64,000 bases of DNA from Dugong dugon (Eukaryota > Chordata > Mammalia > Sirenia > Dugongidae), in NCBI GenBank assembly GCA_030035585.1, contig CM057462.1, forward strand, positions 65,816,734 to 65,880,733, written 5' to 3'. Position numbers and translations under genes: made by a program. The notes under the pieces were generated by a model. That model ran no database searches. It was not told the origin of the DNA and saw only the letters and a program-made list of their open reading frames with translations. This document shows, in pieces, positions 60,901-64,000 of the stretch (positions within the stretch are counted from its first letter, which is position 1; every line of letters begins with the position of its first letter).

Positions 60901-61954
60901 CTCAAGGAGACAGAAGGAGCAGCCAGAGAGGTGGGTGAGAGACCAGGAGCCTGTGGTCTCAGTTTCCCTCAATGTGATGAGGTGGTCTGACAGGGTGTGG
61001 GCTGAGTTTTTGTGACTCTGTGACTCGGTCTTGGCTTCTTCTTAGTCAGGGGTGTGTGCAAGAGAAATCCCTGCAGGAAATGGTTCAGGGAACACTGTCA
61101 CAGCCCACTTCTGCCTGACCCCGATCATGCCACCCTCTGACCCCCAAATCCAGGCCCGACTCAACCCCTCTTTATCTTCCCTCCCCAGGGTGGAACCCCC
61201 CTCCTGGTCCCTACTATCTCCAGCTACCAGCCCAGTTTTTCCTTCTGGACATCCCCTAGGGCACAATGGCCACTGTCCCCTGGGAGCTGGCCTTTCAAGG
61301 GGCATTGCAGGAGCAGGCAGCTGGCACTGTCCGTGCTGAGAGACAGCTGGTATTGTGGTGCCCATAATTAATGAGACAGCTCTGGCAGCTGCTCCCCAGC
61401 CCAAGCCAGGGGCCTAGGCAAGCAGGAGGTAAAAATATTCCTGCCCTGGGAGGGCCCCTGGTCAGTGAGGGCCCAGTTCTGCTTTGTTCTGGCAGCTTCC
61501 ACATCTCCCCACCCTCGTTGGCCACCAAACTGACAGGCCTTACCATGGCTGTGGGGAGAAGGATGGGTCCTCCTGCTGTCTGGCCCTCATCCCTCCTGCT
61601 GCAGAGGAAGACTTGTATGTCTGTGGATGCAGAGGGGCTGCGAGGTGATGCTCTTTCCTCCCCATCTCAGCCCCCAGTGCTCCCTTGGACAGTATAGGGC
61701 AGCTGGAAAAGATAGGATGGAGCTGTTATTAGTAATAATAATTCACTCAGCCAACATTCATTTGTCAAACATTCGCTAACACCTACTATTTGCTGGGTAC
61801 TGTTCTTGGCACTGAGGATACAGTGGTGACCAAGACAGAGCTTACAGTCTAGGGGGAGAGAAAGACATTCATCAAATACACAATCAATAGATGCCTACTG
61901 ACGGTGATAAGGGGGATAGCAGGAGTGTTTAACAGGGGAACCTGACATTAAGTG

Positions 61955-64000
<2,046 letters not shown>

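Overview
This window is mammalian nuclear DNA, almost certainly from an afrotherian (elephant, manatee, hyrax group). The main sign is more than 20 copies of a tRNA-derived SINE with the AfroSINE form: a 'ccctggtggcacagtggtt' head, A/B-box-like blocks and a 'tcgactcgatggcaac' tail. They are joined by several copies of an RTE (BovB-like) LINE that ends in nearly the same tail. All exon calls come from reading frames, splice sites and remembered vertebrate protein families; no database search was possible.

Layout. 1-4240 is the 3' end of NFYC on the + strand: the last intron(s), a 60-bp exon (2011-2070), the last coding exon (3321-3440, or an in-frame extended form 3009-3440) and the 3' UTR with two poly(A) signals. 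About 4241-18400 is intergenic and repeat-rich: AfroSINEs, one RTE copy with an open reading frame, and two antisense LINE-1 pieces. One of these keeps its 5' UTR and part of ORF1. From about 18400 a CpG island leads into KCNQ4, also on the + strand. Exon 1 (ATG at 19089) is followed by a 37-kb first intron, then exons 2-8 between 56594 and 62484. The window ends inside intron 8, so only residues 1-377 (N-terminus, S1-S6 channel core and the start of cytoplasmic helix A) are encoded here.

Intron 1 of KCNQ4 contains a second, isolated CpG-rich block (about 38830-39480) with an AT-rich core, long TG and TA microsatellites, old MIR/L2/MER5A elements and a cluster of nested insertions at 47-54 kb. 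In one nest an LTR sits inside a SINE that itself sits at the edge of an RTE LINE. In another a SINE sits inside a related LTR. Short target-site duplications flank many of these and give their order.

The two genes are unrelated in function: NF-YC is a subunit of the CCAAT-binding trimer and Kv7.4 is a voltage-gated potassium channel. Their order and orientation match the human 1p34 region as I remember it. I saw no novel gene system. The points most worth a second look are the conserved alternative NFYC terminal exon, the intronic CpG island, a three-codon upstream ORF before KCNQ4, the dated transposon nests, and a 5'-complete but 3'-deleted LINE-1.
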